A stretch of 34,252 bases of DNA from Folioceros fuciformis (taxonomy: Eukaryota; Anthocerotophyta; Anthocerotopsida; Anthocerotales), in the NCBI GenBank assembly GCA_049999805.1, contig JBNGIO010006268.1:208724-242975 (forward strand), read 5' to 3'. How positions within the stretch are numbered: the first letter of the stretch is position 1; every line of letters begins with the position of its first letter. Both the position numbers and the translations under genes were made by a program. The notes below the pieces were generated by a model. That model saw only the letters and a program-made list of their open reading frames with translations, made no database searches and was not told the DNA's origin. This document shows, in pieces, positions 34,122-34,252 of the stretch.

Positions 34122-34252
34122 TTAGGGCAGCAGTTGCTTCAACCCTGGCCGGGGATCGGCAGCCTTGGCAACCTGAACCAGTGTCCTGAAGCTGTAAGGC
34201 TCGTGCATAGCAAGCTCAGAAAGAACCTTCCTGTTAAGCTGAATGTTCTCCT
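34122..34252 (-). CDS. Ribosomal protein bL20, C-terminal part (gene runs off the window)
   Basis: Only the last 43 codons plus two bases are present; the reading frame is open to the window end and stops with TAA at 34122-34124. The peptide begins ENIQLNRKVLSELAMHEPYS, continues FRTLVQVAKAADP and ends GLKQLLP. The block (x)NRKVLSELA...F..LV..A is the conserved C-terminus of bacterial-type L20, which binds 23S-like rRNA and is needed for large-subunit assembly. Plastid L20 is usually encoded in the plastid genome, and the sequence resembles the nuclear plant form thought to be mitochondrial, so the mitoribosome is the likely destination (inference). The gene is convergent with SYP81. Confidence 0.9.
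   Translation of the reverse strand, partial: ENIQLNRKVLSELAMHEPYSFRTLVQVAKAADPRPGLKQLLP

Noticed and set aside
1-34252. CRISPR array, bacterial operon or plasmid origin
   Set aside because: The window is eukaryotic. The direct repeats are contiguous minisatellites without unique spacers.

Overview
The window looks like nuclear DNA of a green plant or streptophyte alga. The U2 and U1 snRNA genes are of plant type. Every protein gene has many short GT-AG introns. The encoded proteins (SYP81-type syntaxin, plant-like ALG3 and PIG-N, a DnaJ-type Cys-rich protein, an importin-13-like receptor) read as plant proteins. I cannot fix the species. GC-rich gene islands alternate with AT-rich repeat-bearing stretches (about 3.5-8.0 kb and 11.9-14.2 kb), so a non-seed land plant or charophyte is plausible, but that is inference.

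Layout. 0-2.75 kb: a U2 snRNA gene starts at base 1 and a U1 snRNA gene follows on the same strand. 2.75-8.3 kb: AT-rich intergenic DNA with several tandem repeats and a minus-strand CAF1/POP2 deadenylase pseudogene carrying an in-frame 48-bp duplication and a C-terminal frameshift. 8.3-11.5 kb: ALG3 (minus, 13 exons) and a small DnaJ-type zinc-finger protein gene (plus, 3 exons) are transcribed divergently, with 126 bp between start codons. 12.0-13.3 kb: a degenerate element with terminal inverted repeats, probably pogo/Tigger-like, full of minisatellite-like repeats. 13.5-14.2 kb: more tandem duplications. 15.2-21.3 kb: a gene for a 1,897-residue protein with about four RRM-like domains and an R/D/S-rich tail. 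21.6-26.3 kb: PIGN (plus, 18 exons). 27.3-31.8 kb: an importin-13/transportin-SR-like receptor (minus, 14 exons). 32.3-33.9 kb: SYP81/syntaxin-18 (plus, 7 exons). 34.1 kb to the end: the 3' end of a bL20 ribosomal protein gene (minus).

Exon structures were worked out by hand from GT-AG sites, reading phase and family conservation. All listed exons join in phase, and the predicted lengths are close to the family lengths I know: ALG3 430 aa, PIG-N 972 aa, importin 1,012 aa, syntaxin 312 aa. The genes are ordinary housekeeping genes: snRNAs and RRM protein for RNA processing, ALG3 and PIGN for ER glycan and GPI assembly, SYP81 for Golgi-to-ER fusion, and the importin for nuclear transport. I see no operon-like logic and no clearly novel biochemical system. 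The least explained items are the RRM protein with its unrecognised N-terminal module, the TIR element and the damaged CAF1 copy.
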